64,000 bases of DNA from Triglochin maritima. Lineage: Eukaryota > Streptophyta > Magnoliopsida > Alismatales > Juncaginaceae. Both the position numbers and the translations under genes were made by a program. Shown piece by piece: positions 22,121 through 33,513 of the stretch. The stretch is taken from NCBI GenBank assembly GCA_963682175.1, contig OY821777.1, forward strand, positions 3,117,501 to 3,181,500. Direction: 5' to 3'. The notes beneath the pieces were generated by a model, which searched no databases, was not told the DNA's origin, and was given only the letters and a program-made list of their open reading frames with translations. The number at the start of each line of letters is the position of its first letter. The first letter of the stretch is position 1.

Positions 22121-25100
22121 TTATGAATAATATGGCTTGAGGAATTTTCCATTTAGTGGGGGGTATGGCCTTTTCCCTTCATGATCGGTTAAGAGATATG
22201 CCCCATTGTCATATGCTAGCTCAACAATATATGGACCTTTCCATTTTGGGTCTAATTTCTTTCCATAACCCTGAGCCATGCAATCTTTGGACATCACCCA
22301 AACAAGTTGACCCTTCTTGAATGCTCGGAGGTGAACTTTCTTATCAAAAGCTCTTTGCATTCGGGCTCGATATAGCTCAAGGCTTTGTTGTGCTTTAAGT
22401 CTCCTTTCATCGGCGTCTAACAATTCTTCGAGCCTTACTTTGATGTTGAGGTCGTTAGTCAAGTCGGTCATCAACGCTACACGGAGGGATGGTATTTCGA
22501 TTTCTAATGGTAGTACAGCTTCTGCTCCATATACCAAGGAATACGGTGTACAACCAGTTGGAGTTTTGTAGGTGGTTCGGTAGGCCCAGAGTGCTTCATA
22601 CATACGGTCGTGCCAATCTCGCTTATTTGACTCTACAGTTTTAGCTATTATAGAACAAAGAGTTTTATTGAAGGCTTCTGCCAACCCATTTGCAGATGGG
22701 TTATATATAGTGGAATAATTCCAATTAATACTATATTTATTAGCAAAGCGATATACTTTTTGACTTTTGAAATTGGTCCCATTATCGGATTGGACTCTAT
22801 TTGGGACTCCAAATCGATGAACAATATTGTTGGTGAAGAACTTGACGACCGCCTCAGCTGTGACTTCGCGAAGAGGAACCAATTCTGCCCATCTAGAGAA
22901 GTAATCTGTTGCAGCTAGTATGAATTTGTAACCCCGAGATGTAGGAGTGAAGGGTCCAACGACATCTGTTCCCCACTCTGCAAATGGCCAAGATGCAATT
23001 GTTGGATGAAGTTTCGAGGGCGGCCTGTGAGGTAGATTACCATGTTCTTGGCATTTGACACATTTCTTTGCATACTCTAAGCAATCTTGAGTCATAGTGG
23101 GCCAATAATAGCCCATAAGCTTAATTCGATGTCGCATTTTTGGTCCTGCTTGATGGCCGCCACATTCCCCTGAATGAATTTCCTGAAGAATCTTTTGTGC
23201 TTCGTCCTTTGAAAGACATCGAAGATACACAGAGTTGTGGTTACCGGGCGCTAATCTATAAAGTGTATCATTTTCAAACACGAATGATGGAATCCGCCTT
23301 TTGAGTTCCATTCGATCGGCTCTATTAACAGGTTGTTGACCATGCTTAAAGAAGTCCACAAACACTTGTCTCCAATCATCATCTCGTTCATCATTTACAA
23401 TGCTGACTTCTTCTATTGCTTCGTCTTCACGTAGCGTCGCTATACTTGGAAGAAGACGACGATCTTTTATAACAACTTCCATTTCTCCTTGGGGTGGAAG
23501 GGTCAGACTAGTCGCTAACTTTGCAAGGGCATCCGCATGAGAGTTATTGCTTCTTGGAACGTGTGATATCTTCAAACTATCGAACCTTCGAATCAGACGA
23601 AGTGCTACATCGTGATATTGTATCAGCTCTTCTTTTCGAACTTCATATACGCCGTTAACTTGTCGAACAACAAGTAGAGAATCACCATATACTTCAAGAG
23701 TTTTGATGTTCATATCGAGGGCCATTTCTAGTCCAACTATTAGAGCTTCGTATTCGGCTTCGTTGTTGGACCTCTCATCGACAAGTGCGCACGAAAAATG
23801 AATTATACCGCGTTGTGGAGTGAAGAACACGATCCCTGCCCCAGCTCGAATCGTCGGACCATCAACGGTGATCTCAGTCCGGCAAGCCCCATCAAAGTAG
23901 AGTTCCCAGCAAGCTTCTTTGTTAGCTCTGACAGTCATTATTTCTTCATCCGGGAGATCTGTTGCCAATGGGGAATCACTAGACAAAGGGTGAGCTGCAA
24001 GAAAGTCCGCTAAAGCTTGTCCTTTCACTGCCTTCCTCGGAACATATTCAATGTCAAACTCCATCAACAGAAGGGTCCATTTGCCAACACGTCCAGCCAA
24101 GGTGGGTCGTGTCATGATATATTTTATGGGGTCCACGTTTGATATGAGATGGACTTTATGAGCTAACATATAATGACGCATTTTTTTAGCTGCAAAGACC
24201 AATGCTAAGCATATTTTTTCGATTGCAGAATATTTAAATTCCGCCCCAACTAGCCTCCTACTCAAATAGTATAAAGCTTGCTCTTTATCATCATCAGTTT
24301 TTTGAGCAAGCAATGCTCCTAATGAGCAATCTTGGGCGGCGATATATAATATGAGTGGCCTGCCTACCTGCGGTGCCCTCAACACCGGAGGATTAAGGAG
24401 ATACTTTTTTATATCTTCAAAAGCTTTTTGACATTCTTCATCCCATTCAAATGCTACGCCCTTCTTCATGAGGCGGGAAAAAGGCTGGCATTTTCCAGAC
24501 AAATTTACTATAAAGCGCCTTATATACGCTAAACGTCCTTGAAGTGATCTGAGTTGTTTCAAATTCTTTGGAGGAGGGAGTTCTTGAATTGCCTTGATTT
24601 TTGTTGGATCAACTTCGATGCCCCGGTGTTTAACCACAAAACCTAAGAATCTGCCACTTGTGACTCCAAAGGCACATTTCAATGGGTTCATTTTGAGGTT
24701 ATACTTCCGAACTCTTTTAAATATCAGTTTAAGATCGGATAGATGTTCGATCTTCTTTTTAGATTTGACTACCAGATCATCTACATAACATTCAACTTGT
24801 TTATGCAGCAAATCGCTGAATATTTGTGTCATGGCTCGTTGATATGTCGCACCAGCATTTCTCAACCCAAAAGGCATGACTTTATAACAGAAAACCCCCT
24901 TCGGTGTACGGAACGCTGTATGTACTTTGTCATCCTCGGCCATCATAATTTGATTATATCCAGAATATCCATCCATGAAACTAAGGATTTCGTACCCAGT
25001 TGTAGCATCCACCATCTGTTCAGTGATGGGTAAGGGAAAATCATCTTTCGGACAAGCTTTATTGAGATCACGAAAATCTACACAAACCCGAATCTGACCA

Positions 25101-28100
25101 TTTTTCTTTCGTACTGGAACAATATTTGATAACCACTTGGTATACATCACGGGCTCGATGAACCCAACATTGATGAGCTTATCAATCTCTGCAATCACTA
25201 AATCACGAATATCCGGGTGCATCCTGCGAGGCCCCTGTTTTACTCCTGGATGTTTGGGATCGATGGATAAACGGTGCTCAGCGACATTTCGGTCTACACC
25301 TGGCATTTGTTTATAATTCCAAGCGAAACAATCATGATTTTCTTTGAGAAGAGTTATGTATTCTTCCCTTTCTTTAAGACTAAGAGAAGCACTGATAAAT
25401 GTTGGTTCCGGGTCATCATTAGATCCCAAGTTTATTTCTAAAAGTTCATCAACCGTCGCTTGTCCCCCTTCTTCCATTTCTCGTGGAGCTGGGAGAATAC
25501 CCTCGACATCAGACTGACCTTGAAGCAATATCTCTTCACCCTCTGATCCACTATTAGTCTGATTTTCATCGACCTGTGATTGTTGAGTACCGAAAGATCC
25601 TTCGACTTGCGCGACATCCTTTGACTCAATATCTGCAGAGCTTACCGTTATATGTAATGTTGTTTGCTTCTTTAAGTGGTTTGAGCAACCAAGACCCCTG
25701 CGATCTTTCCCTTGCCGCGTACTATCACGTCCCTTGTCATCTTTCGGACGCCATATTTGTTCATATTTTTGTTGTTCCTTCTTCTTATAGGGACGATTCT
25801 CTCTTCTATTTCTGAAAGCTGTCAAGACCTTCGGATTGATGGTGAAATCATCCAAATCAGCATCATCATCAATTTCATTTGTTTTGCCAAAGGGAGTATT
25901 TGACTCGACACGTTGTGGTTCGCCTTTATAGAAAGTTATCTTCCCACTATTTTTCTTTGACGGAACAATGAAAGTCTTCAAAGACTTTACTACGTCCACT
26001 TCTCGCTTTTCGAGTGTCTTTGTAGTGCATGGTGGCAATGTCATCACCGTATTAGAGTCTATTGTATATGTTGCCTTCACCTTCTTACTATCTGATTTGA
26101 TAGTTGGACCTGGAATCTTAACCTGCTTCTTGGTGTTTAGAGACTGCCTCATTCCTTCTACTCGCTTGGAAGGTGTAACAACTTTGAATGCGGGTTCTTC
26201 ATCGTCATCACCGAGTTCTATTATTTCCGGGAGTATATCACTTCTCATATTGACCTTTTGTATGAGAGGGGGGGCTTTGCCTTCTTTAGGTTCATCGAGA
26301 AAGTAGCGAGCATCATGGAAATGTACCTCATGCGCTTCAAATGGTTGACGCTCTCCAAAGAATCTATGCTCCTTCCCATTGTGTATGTATTTGAAGCATT
26401 GGTGGACAGTGGAGGGAACAACAAAATTTTCGTGAAGCCAAGGACGTCCCAACAATGCTTTATATGATGTTCCCACATTCAGTACATAGAACGTTGCATC
26501 GGTCTCAAATTCTCCAAAGACGAGTTTCAACACTACCATGCCAATGGGAGTTTGTGAATGTTGATCAAACCCGTGTATGACTATATCGGATGGGCTTAAA
26601 TTTGTCCTTGCGATGGAAAGCTTTGCTAGTGTGGTCATCGGTATGAGGTTTACTGAAGAACCAGGATCAATGAGTATGCGCCCCACAGAATGACCTTCCA
26701 TGGTTCCTTTGCAATAAAGAGGACGATTATGATCTATATGTTTCAAAAGCATATCTTCCTTGCTGAAGGTGATTGGCGTCATTCCTTGCTTGAATACGGA
26801 TTGGGTCTCGGTCAGATGAGCTTCGTATATTGTTGATCTTTGCAAAGCTTGAATGAGAGCATCCTTCAATTCGGGTGCCAGTTGCAAGGCATCATGTATA
26901 CTAAGGAGAGCGGGGATTTTCTTCAAATGAGCAATGACATCGTAATTGACTTTCGATTTGGTGTCATTAGATTCATTGTTTGAAGATTGCTTCGTTCCTT
27001 CAACTGCTTCCTGATCATTATTTTTGTTTCCATCGGTTTCACCAACCAACTGCTTGGACAAATTAACTTCTTTACTTTTGGGTTGTTTTGGAGTAGATGA
27101 CAGGATTTTACCCTTCCTTAGTTGGATGAAGTTTATTTCTTCATCTTCATCACTAGGTTCGTCGCTCCACGAAAACATTTCCTTGATTCCCGTAGGTGAA
27201 CCAATACTGTTGACTGGAGATGAACCCACCATTCGACACTCGTGTACCATTGGTTCCGTCTTATCTTCGGGTTCTTCACCCGAGGGCTCGTCCCTTCTCT
27301 TTTCCAGCAATAGTTCCCATGGCATATAATCTTCCAAAGTTATATTTTTCGGGGTACCCTGCTCATACTCCTTCAACTTGTTAATTAGTTTTTGCAATCT
27401 TTCCAACGGGCTTAGCTCATTTGGTGTTTTCTTTGGTTCCACTGGCTTCTTTGCTTTACTTCTTTTCTGTAGGTATTTAAGGGCTCGACGAAGATGTTGT
27501 CTTGAATATTGCTTTTGTGGCAGCAGTGGCGGTGCTTGAGGCTGAGAAGATTTCTTTCGACGTGTCACAACTTGCCAACCTTCGTCGTTGTCACCTTTTG
27601 ATGTTGCCCCACATGAGGTAGAAGCAAGACTAGTACAAACACACCCCTTCATCTCGTTAACAATATCTTCCATACTATCTTTTAGTTTCTGGATTACATG
27701 AATTGTTTCTTTGATGTTGGTTGGTTCCTTGACAATAGGAGCCTTACCCTTCCTCGGATCCCGAACGATTTCCTTCACTGGCGTTTGATTAGTGGGAGTT
27801 ACTTCTTCTTGTTGAACAGTCACCCAAGGCATGAATTTCATCATTTGGCATATTAAATCTTCAATATGGCATGGTGGAAAAGTAATGTGAGTAGATTCAA
27901 CAACATGAACAGTTTCCTTTTCACCAGGATGATGATGAGGTTGCGGTGGATCAACCCTAATTGAGTTATTGAGCTCAATTTCGCCCTTTTCTATCATATT
28001 CTGCATTATATCTTTAAAGACCCAGCAATCTTCAACTATGTGACCCAACATCCTATGGTACAAGCAATAATTTGGTTCACTTGATTTGTCGACATCTCTT

Positions 28101-30613
28101 GGCCGTTTTGGTTCCGGGAGGCGAAGCTTTCCCACTTCTATTGCGCGTTGAAAGAGCTTCTTTACTTTATCTCTTCGGAAAGAGTAAGGTTTGTTTCTTC
28201 TCTCTTCTATGGTGGTTCTGGGTCTTGGAGCTTGTTGAGGTGTTTCCTGCTTCCCTTCCATTCTCCTTCCTTGGGCGAATGTGTTGTGACTCTCCTTAAC
28301 CTCCTTTCTCTTTTCATCCTTTTTGACTTTGGAAGTCCCCGAAGATGAAGGAGTGGTAGGAAAAATGTTCGGATATTGCTGTAAGAATAATTCGACATCT
28401 CGAGCTTTAGTGTTCAAACGCTCGAAAGTTCGTATATCTTCTCCGACCAATTTCCACCCAAGTTCAGGCCTAAAGTTGCTTTGACAAAGACGAACGGCTT
28501 CAGCCTGTTCAATTTCCTGTGAGCAATACATCGAAGTATTCCTCCATCGCAATATAAAATCGGTGGATGATTCTCCGATTCTTTGTTTAAGCATGCTCAA
28601 TTCTGCGATTGAGACTTTCCTAACGGTAGTGAAAAACTGCTGAATAAACAGTGTTTGCATGGTACTCCAATTGGGGACAGAGTTTGGTTTTAACGTCCCA
28701 TACCATTCAAAAGCTGGTCCACTCAATGAAAGAACGAACAACTTTAGCAAGTATGACTCGTCGTTTGCGAGGTCTCCACACTGAGCTGTAAAATGAGCTA
28801 GATGTTCTCGCGGTTCTCCCGTCCCATTATATTTTGTGAATTTTGGTTGCACATGCCCGACAGGTAATCTGGTCTCCAAATGCTTTATTGGATATGGAAC
28901 TGTGTAAGGGTTTAGGAGATTTAACGGCCTCTGATCAGTGTTGCTCATCTCCGAGAATCGAGCGTTCACGGCTTGTTCAACCATGTCCCTTTGTCCGGCC
29001 ACTTCTCGTTCTTTTTCCAAGTTCATTGACTCGATGGTTGCAGACAGTTGCAAGACCATTTGTTGAAGGTCTTCTATTTGTTTTTTGAAATGTTCTTCTC
29101 TTGAAGATTCTCCGGTTGTATACACAGTCTGAACTGGTACTTCTTCTTCACCGCTAGCATACCCCTTCGATATTTGCTCATCCACAAAAGTTGGGGTGTC
29201 GTCCTGTCTTGAATTCCTAAAATCTTCTTCGGGTATTGGTTGCTTCTCTAGATTTCTCAACTTCTGCCTAGCCCGTTCTTTCCTCCTTGTGTCCACACCT
29301 GGTTGGGAGACTATGTCTTGGAGTTCTTCTATAGTGTTCGGCAGGTCATCATTTGTTTCTCTCCTTGTTTTTTTGTAGGGATTTTCAGTTATTTGTACCA
29401 TATAACAACTGTGAGTAAGGGTATCACTATCAGCTGTAGACCCTGTACCCTCCAATTGATCATCGGATTTGACTAACACTGTTAGAACCTGCCTTTTGGA
29501 TAGATTAATCCGTTTGATTTCCAATTTACTTGACTTTTCTTTCCGTCGTACCTCAGGATTTGTTTCAATTTCGAGATTTCCGTCCCACTTCATTTTAATA
29601 CTCCGGGTTTCAGACCTTGTCTTCGGATGACGAGAAATGCGTTCGAATACGGACGTACGCGATGTGCCGCTACCGATCCTGTCCCAAACAGAAGTCCGGG
29701 CATATTTCTTTCTTCTTAACATAGGCTTTTCCTCGTCTGTTCTCCTCAGAATATCGTATCGATTATTCGTCGATATATTCACAGAATAGTCAGGTTCCAT
29801 TATTTCTAGCTCGTCGCTTGTCAGACTGAAACGACTCCCATCGATCAAAACTGATTTCCCACTTCGGGAAACTTTCATCCTCTTAGGATATGGCCTAAAA
29901 GGATTTCCGTTAAGTGGGGAGGACGAGATAACTCTACATTCCATTGGGATGAGAGAACTGCTAAAAACAGGCGAAGATATTAAGTTGACACCCAATTTTT
30001 GCGCTTTCATTCTCAGTTTAATTGCACATACCAACACGCGAGCTGGAATTGTGAAGCAATCATTCATCGAAATGTTTTCGGTCATGTGTACTCCAGTAAG
30101 ACGGTAGACGTCTCTACTAGAGAGAATCACCATCTCATAATCATTAATTTTATTCAGGATGAGCGACATTTGTTTGTCGTTAAGTGCCTTCGGGTTCCCT
30201 CCAACCCTTTTATGAGCCTTGAAATTTCCCAATAATGACTTTTGGGGTCGTACATGACACTTAACTAGTTTGCTTGGTGAACCAGGCATGCAAGGACTCT
30301 TTGGTGACTGATTGGACGATGATTTGGCTTCTTTCACCTTTGGCTTGCGTGTCTTGTTCCTTTTCTTCTTCGAAATTTTGGCATGTGCTTCAGGAATTTC
30401 AGCAATTGCAAACTCCGGTTGCGTCCTTTCCAATCGTTCCTTTTCTGAAGCGACCACGATGTTGCCCATCGGACTAGGAGTTGAAGGCTTGATGGGTACT
30501 TCAATCTCATAACCCGTCACGAGGCCGTGTTCAAAAGAATACTTGAACAAGGCTGGCTCGAAGGAGCCAAAAGAGACGGGAGCCGTAAATATCACCTTCA
30601 TGCTAGTTTCCAT
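22121..30613 (-). CDS. Tat/Ogre polyprotein: N-terminal extension, Gag, protease, RT, RNase H, second RNase H, integrase
   Basis: 2830 codons without a stop. Residues 1 to about 550 form an unassigned basic extension with two RTSVWDRI-like repeats near 310-330 and a predicted coiled coil near 510-560. Gag follows at about 580-760 (GPAFEWYGTLK), then a degenerate knuckle (CLYHRMLGHIVEDC, about 850), aspartic protease (LIDPGSSVNL, about 1317), RT (VCVDFRDLNKACPKDDFP about 1845; YVDD about 1940), RNase H (about 2050-2160) and a second RNase H (YFDGACR about 2237; HADALAKLA about 2357). The integrase comes last, with an HHCC finger (about 2480-2520) and D, D, E at DVVGPF, SDNGTNF and NGLAEAFN. 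The whole replication and insertion machinery is present. No frameshift separates the parts, so processing would rely on the protease. I see no need for an intron between protease and RT. Confidence 0.93.
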   Translation of the reverse strand: METSMKVIFTAPVSFGSFEPALFKYSFEHGLVTGYEIEVPIKPSTPSPMGNIVVASEKERLERTQPEFAIAEIPEAHAKISKKKRNKTRKPKVKEAKSSSNQSPKSPCMPGSPSKLVKCHVRPQKSLLGNFKAHKRVGGNPKALNDKQMSLILNKINDYEMVILSSRDVYRLTGVHMTENISMNDCFTIPARVLVCAIKLRMKAQKLGVNLISSPVFSSSLIPMECRVISSSPLNGNPFRPYPKRMKVSRSGKSVLIDGSRFSLTSDELEIMEPDYSVNISTNNRYDILRRTDEEKPMLRRKKYARTSVWDRIGSGTSRTSVFERISRHPKTRSETRSIKMKWDGNLEIETNPEVRRKEKSSKLEIKRINLSKRQVLTVLVKSDDQLEGTGSTADSDTLTHSCYMVQITENPYKKTRRETNDDLPNTIEELQDIVSQPGVDTRRKERARQKLRNLEKQPIPEEDFRNSRQDDTPTFVDEQISKGYASGEEEVPVQTVYTTGESSREEHFKKQIEDLQQMVLQLSATIESMNLEKEREVAGQRDMVEQAVNARFSEMSNTDQRPLNLLNPYTVPYPIKHLETRLPVGHVQPKFTKYNGTGEPREHLAHFTAQCGDLANDESYLLKLFVLSLSGPAFEWYGTLKPNSVPNWSTMQTLFIQQFFTTVRKVSIAELSMLKQRIGESSTDFILRWRNTSMYCSQEIEQAEAVRLCQSNFRPELGWKLVGEDIRTFERLNTKARDVELFLQQYPNIFPTTPSSSGTSKVKKDEKRKEVKESHNTFAQGRRMEGKQETPQQAPRPRTTIEERRNKPYSFRRDKVKKLFQRAIEVGKLRLPEPKRPRDVDKSSEPNYCLYHRMLGHIVEDCWVFKDIMQNMIEKGEIELNNSIRVDPPQPHHHPGEKETVHVVESTHITFPPCHIEDLICQMMKFMPWVTVQQEEVTPTNQTPVKEIVRDPRKGKAPIVKEPTNIKETIHVIQKLKDSMEDIVNEMKGCVCTSLASTSCGATSKGDNDEGWQVVTRRKKSSQPQAPPLLPQKQYSRQHLRRALKYLQKRSKAKKPVEPKKTPNELSPLERLQKLINKLKEYEQGTPKNITLEDYMPWELLLEKRRDEPSGEEPEDKTEPMVHECRMVGSSPVNSIGSPTGIKEMFSWSDEPSDEDEEINFIQLRKGKILSSTPKQPKSKEVNLSKQLVGETDGNKNNDQEAVEGTKQSSNNESNDTKSKVNYDVIAHLKKIPALLSIHDALQLAPELKDALIQALQRSTIYEAHLTETQSVFKQGMTPITFSKEDMLLKHIDHNRPLYCKGTMEGHSVGRILIDPGSSVNLIPMTTLAKLSIARTNLSPSDIVIHGFDQHSQTPIGMVVLKLVFGEFETDATFYVLNVGTSYKALLGRPWLHENFVVPSTVHQCFKYIHNGKEHRFFGERQPFEAHEVHFHDARYFLDEPKEGKAPPLIQKVNMRSDILPEIIELGDDDEEPAFKVVTPSKRVEGMRQSLNTKKQVKIPGPTIKSDSKKVKATYTIDSNTVMTLPPCTTKTLEKREVDVVKSLKTFIVPSKKNSGKITFYKGEPQRVESNTPFGKTNEIDDDADLDDFTINPKVLTAFRNRRENRPYKKKEQQKYEQIWRPKDDKGRDSTRQGKDRRGLGCSNHLKKQTTLHITVSSADIESKDVAQVEGSFGTQQSQVDENQTNSGSEGEEILLQGQSDVEGILPAPREMEEGGQATVDELLEINLGSNDDPEPTFISASLSLKEREEYITLLKENHDCFAWNYKQMPGVDRNVAEHRLSIDPKHPGVKQGPRRMHPDIRDLVIAEIDKLINVGFIEPVMYTKWLSNIVPVRKKNGQIRVCVDFRDLNKACPKDDFPLPITEQMVDATTGYEILSFMDGYSGYNQIMMAEDDKVHTAFRTPKGVFCYKVMPFGLRNAGATYQRAMTQIFSDLLHKQVECYVDDLVVKSKKKIEHLSDLKLIFKRVRKYNLKMNPLKCAFGVTSGRFLGFVVKHRGIEVDPTKIKAIQELPPPKNLKQLRSLQGRLAYIRRFIVNLSGKCQPFSRLMKKGVAFEWDEECQKAFEDIKKYLLNPPVLRAPQVGRPLILYIAAQDCSLGALLAQKTDDDKEQALYYLSRRLVGAEFKYSAIEKICLALVFAAKKMRHYMLAHKVHLISNVDPIKYIMTRPTLAGRVGKWTLLLMEFDIEYVPRKAVKGQALADFLAAHPLSSDSPLATDLPDEEIMTVRANKEACWELYFDGACRTEITVDGPTIRAGAGIVFFTPQRGIIHFSCALVDERSNNEAEYEALIVGLEMALDMNIKTLEVYGDSLLVVRQVNGVYEVRKEELIQYHDVALRLIRRFDSLKISHVPRSNNSHADALAKLATSLTLPPQGEMEVVIKDRRLLPSIATLREDEAIEEVSIVNDERDDDWRQVFVDFFKHGQQPVNRADRMELKRRIPSFVFENDTLYRLAPGNHNSVYLRCLSKDEAQKILQEIHSGECGGHQAGPKMRHRIKLMGYYWPTMTQDCLEYAKKCVKCQEHGNLPHRPPSKLHPTIASWPFAEWGTDVVGPFTPTSRGYKFILAATDYFSRWAELVPLREVTAEAVVKFFTNNIVHRFGVPNRVQSDNGTNFKSQKVYRFANKYSINWNYSTIYNPSANGLAEAFNKTLCSIIAKTVESNKRDWHDRMYEALWAYRTTYKTPTGCTPYSLVYGAEAVLPLEIEIPSLRVALMTDLTNDLNIKVRLEELLDADERRLKAQQSLELYRARMQRAFDKKVHLRAFKKGQLVWVMSKDCMAQGYGKKLDPKWKGPYIVELAYDNGAYLLTDHEGKRPYPPLNGKFLKPYYS

Positions 30614-30690
30614 CGCAAATTTTCGTTCCTATACAACGTGGAAGGTTTTATGTTAGATTAATGACACGAAACATGACTACGAGGATGAGA

Positions 30691-30709
30691 GGTCCCACCG
30701 GGCGTGCCA
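30691..30709 (-). other. Primer binding site of the Tat/Ogre element
   Basis: TGGCACGCCCGGTGGGACC in element sense starts three bases after the 5' LTR. The TGG start pairs with the CCA end of a tRNA. I could not decide which tRNA it matches. Confidence 0.7.
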
Positions 30710-31711
30710 TTCTGTTTAACGTGGGTTTTTTGTTCTCTTTGTGTTTATATATTTTTGGTGTTGCGAAGACCTCTCAAGAATTCATAATGGAATTCCGCAC
30801 CTTACAACTTCTTATAGAAGAATGCCTCATTGTGTCATACTCATGTCATTCATTTGTACAGGAAATTAAATAAGTGTGAATAACTAGCCAGAAAGTAAAT
30901 AAGTGCAACATTTTCTTTCATTTCATTAAATTGAAGGAATAAATATGAAATACAAGAGTTGACATATTTATGCATTGCACAAATGGAAAATACATAAGCA
31001 TCCCTTTTGCGAACTATAAACCAAAATTGTTGTTATATTAACAATTTCAGATATATTTTTATTAATAGGATTCTTATATTTCGATATATTAGGGACGGGG
31101 ATTTATCGACTCGTGCTTTTGATCGATTCGATAATGATCTCCCTGTTTTTTTGTGATATATTGTCACAATATTGGTCAGTTTAGCCTCGTAACCCGGAGG
31201 GGATTCATGTTTGATTTGTCAATGATAATTCTTACATTAGAATAATATCGTACAAACGGTTAGTTTAAACTCATAACCTAGGAGGTGATTTGTGTATATG
31301 TATGTTATTTGGACGATTATTCTCTTGGTATCAATATCGTCATATCTTGGTCAGTTTAGCCTCATAACCCGGAGGGATTTTATATGTATGTATTTGTTAT
31401 ATTGTCGATGATTCTTATATTTGAATATCATCAAATAGTTAGTTTAATCTCATAACTGGGAGAGTATTTTATGTATATAATTTGTTAAGTGTGTTGGACA
31501 GTTTAGCCTCATGACCCGGAGGGATTTTATATGTATGTGTTTGGTATTTTGTCGATGATTCTTATATTTGAATATCATCAAATAGTTAGTTTAATCTCAT
31601 AACTGAGAGAATATTTTATGTATATAATTTGTTAAGTATATTGGACAGTTTAGCCTCGTGACCCGGAGGTTTTTTTTTCATTTGATTCGTTAAATGAAGA
31701 CTCCATCGCCA

Positions 31712-31957
31712 GTAAGGGAGAGGGAACCCAAGATCTAGCTTGGCGTGCATCCTCACTTACGACTAAGGTAGCCCGTATTTTAATTTCTGACCACTCTAAT
31801 GATAAGAGAGAGGGAACCCGAGATCCAGCTCGGCGTGCATCCTCTCTTATTATTGGAGCAATCAATATGTATGTTTTATATTTTAATTTCTGACCACTCT
31901 AATGATAAGAGAGAGGGAACCCGAGATCCAGCTCGGCGTGCATCCTCTCTTATTATT
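31712..31957. repeat. Dispersed hairpin copies 1'-3' in the 5' LTR
   Basis: These are exact counterparts of 15175-15420, offset by 16537. They would lie in the transcribed leader downstream of the TATA candidate at 33874. Confidence 0.75.
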
Positions 31958-33307
31958 GGAGCAATCAATATGTATGTTTTATGTTTGTTTTCGAATTTTT
32001 AGGTTGGTTGACATCTTTTGTAACTTTAAAGATTTACTTTGCAATTTATCCACATTTAGGGGTGGATTTGTGATTTTGTCTATTTAGGTGGACTACCTGT
32101 ATTTTAGGATTGATTTTGCGAATCCGTTGGTGCAAATTATATACTGTTGCAATTTATCCACATTTAGGGCTGGGTTTGCGATCCGTTGGTGCAAATTATA
32201 TACTGTTGCAATTTATCCACATTTAGGGGTGGGTTTGCGATCCGTCCTTTTAAGGGGACTGATTTGTAAATTCACTATTGTATTATTATGGTGTTGTCCT
32301 TTTTTTCTTTAGATTAAGTCTTACATGGGGACTTGTATTATAATTGTCTAGTTTGGACCCAATGTGCAAAAGGACCCCACTTGTGTGGCAGGATCCATGG
32401 CTCCATGGAGGTTTACGTATATGGAGGAGAATTGAGTTCCTTTGAGATTTTATGAATGAAAATTTGGGAAATCCGTATGTAAGAGTATGATACGTATATA
32501 ACAATTATTATGAGGTTATGTACACAATGTGAGGACGATATCGAAGACAACGTAATATAGTTGATGTACAAATATATGGGACCGTGGAATAATCCAGCGA
32601 AAGTGAGAGGAAGAGTACAGGGTATATATCAAAACAATCGGTATATATAACAGGGTGTACATAATTGATCTGGATATTCTAATACTTGAACTTAGGATAC
32701 TGAGTTGGATAAGCTTCCACTCGATCTATTAAACTTGAACTATAATGTAATTAGAATCCGGACCAACATAAGTTTGGTTGTGACAATACACATATATCAA
32801 AATACCAAAGCATGGAGGTAATATCCGCGTCGATTCATTAATAAGAGGCACACCGTTATTACCTCAATAATAACGAGTCATTAATATTAATATGTGAATA
32901 CAAACGGGCCGCTGAATTATTACCTCAATAATATGTTAATATGTGAATAAAACGGACCGCTGGATTATTACCTCAATAATATGTTAATATGTGAATACAA
33001 ACGGTTTGATCTTATGTTTGGTGAAATACCAAATGCGAATACAAACGCAACTATTGAGGTAATATCCCACTCAATGATCTTTTATTAAATCAGAATCCGG
33101 ACGACATTTTGACATCCAATTCAAGTGTAAAAAAAAACCTGACCTCTCATGCGATTTAGGTAGTGATACAATTTGACTTTGATATAGTTTTGGTTAATTG
33201 AAACTCTTGATTTTTTTTATATATATTTTCCTTTCAGTTCAAGTATTTGGTCATTTTCAGGCTAAATTTTGGCAGCCTTCCGGCGTCCTTTTTATTGTTA
33301 AGTTATA

Positions 33308-33513
33308 GTCGATCAAACCGGGTTCGGTTCCTCAAAAGGAAGAGGCCGGAATGACGTATTTTTCCCAAGCCAAACGGGTACGATTCCCCAATGGAGGTGG
33401 CCGTTTGGCTAACGGGCGACCGTCCGGGTTCGATTCCTTAAAAGGAGGAGGCCGGAACGGTCGTTAAGTACACGGATGGGTACGGATCCCCAAGGGTGTG
33501 GCCACCCGTGCAC
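33308..33513. repeat. Cluster of four T-arm-like hairpins in the 5' LTR
   Basis: This is the counterpart of 16771-16976. In element sense it lies about 0.4-0.6 kb downstream of the TATA candidate, within the presumed RNA leader. Confidence 0.7.

Noticed and set aside
22121..30613. An endogenous retrovirus or pararetrovirus
   Set aside because: There is no envelope or movement-protein region. The domain order, dual RNase H, LTRs and PPT all fit a Tat/Ogre LTR retrotransposon.
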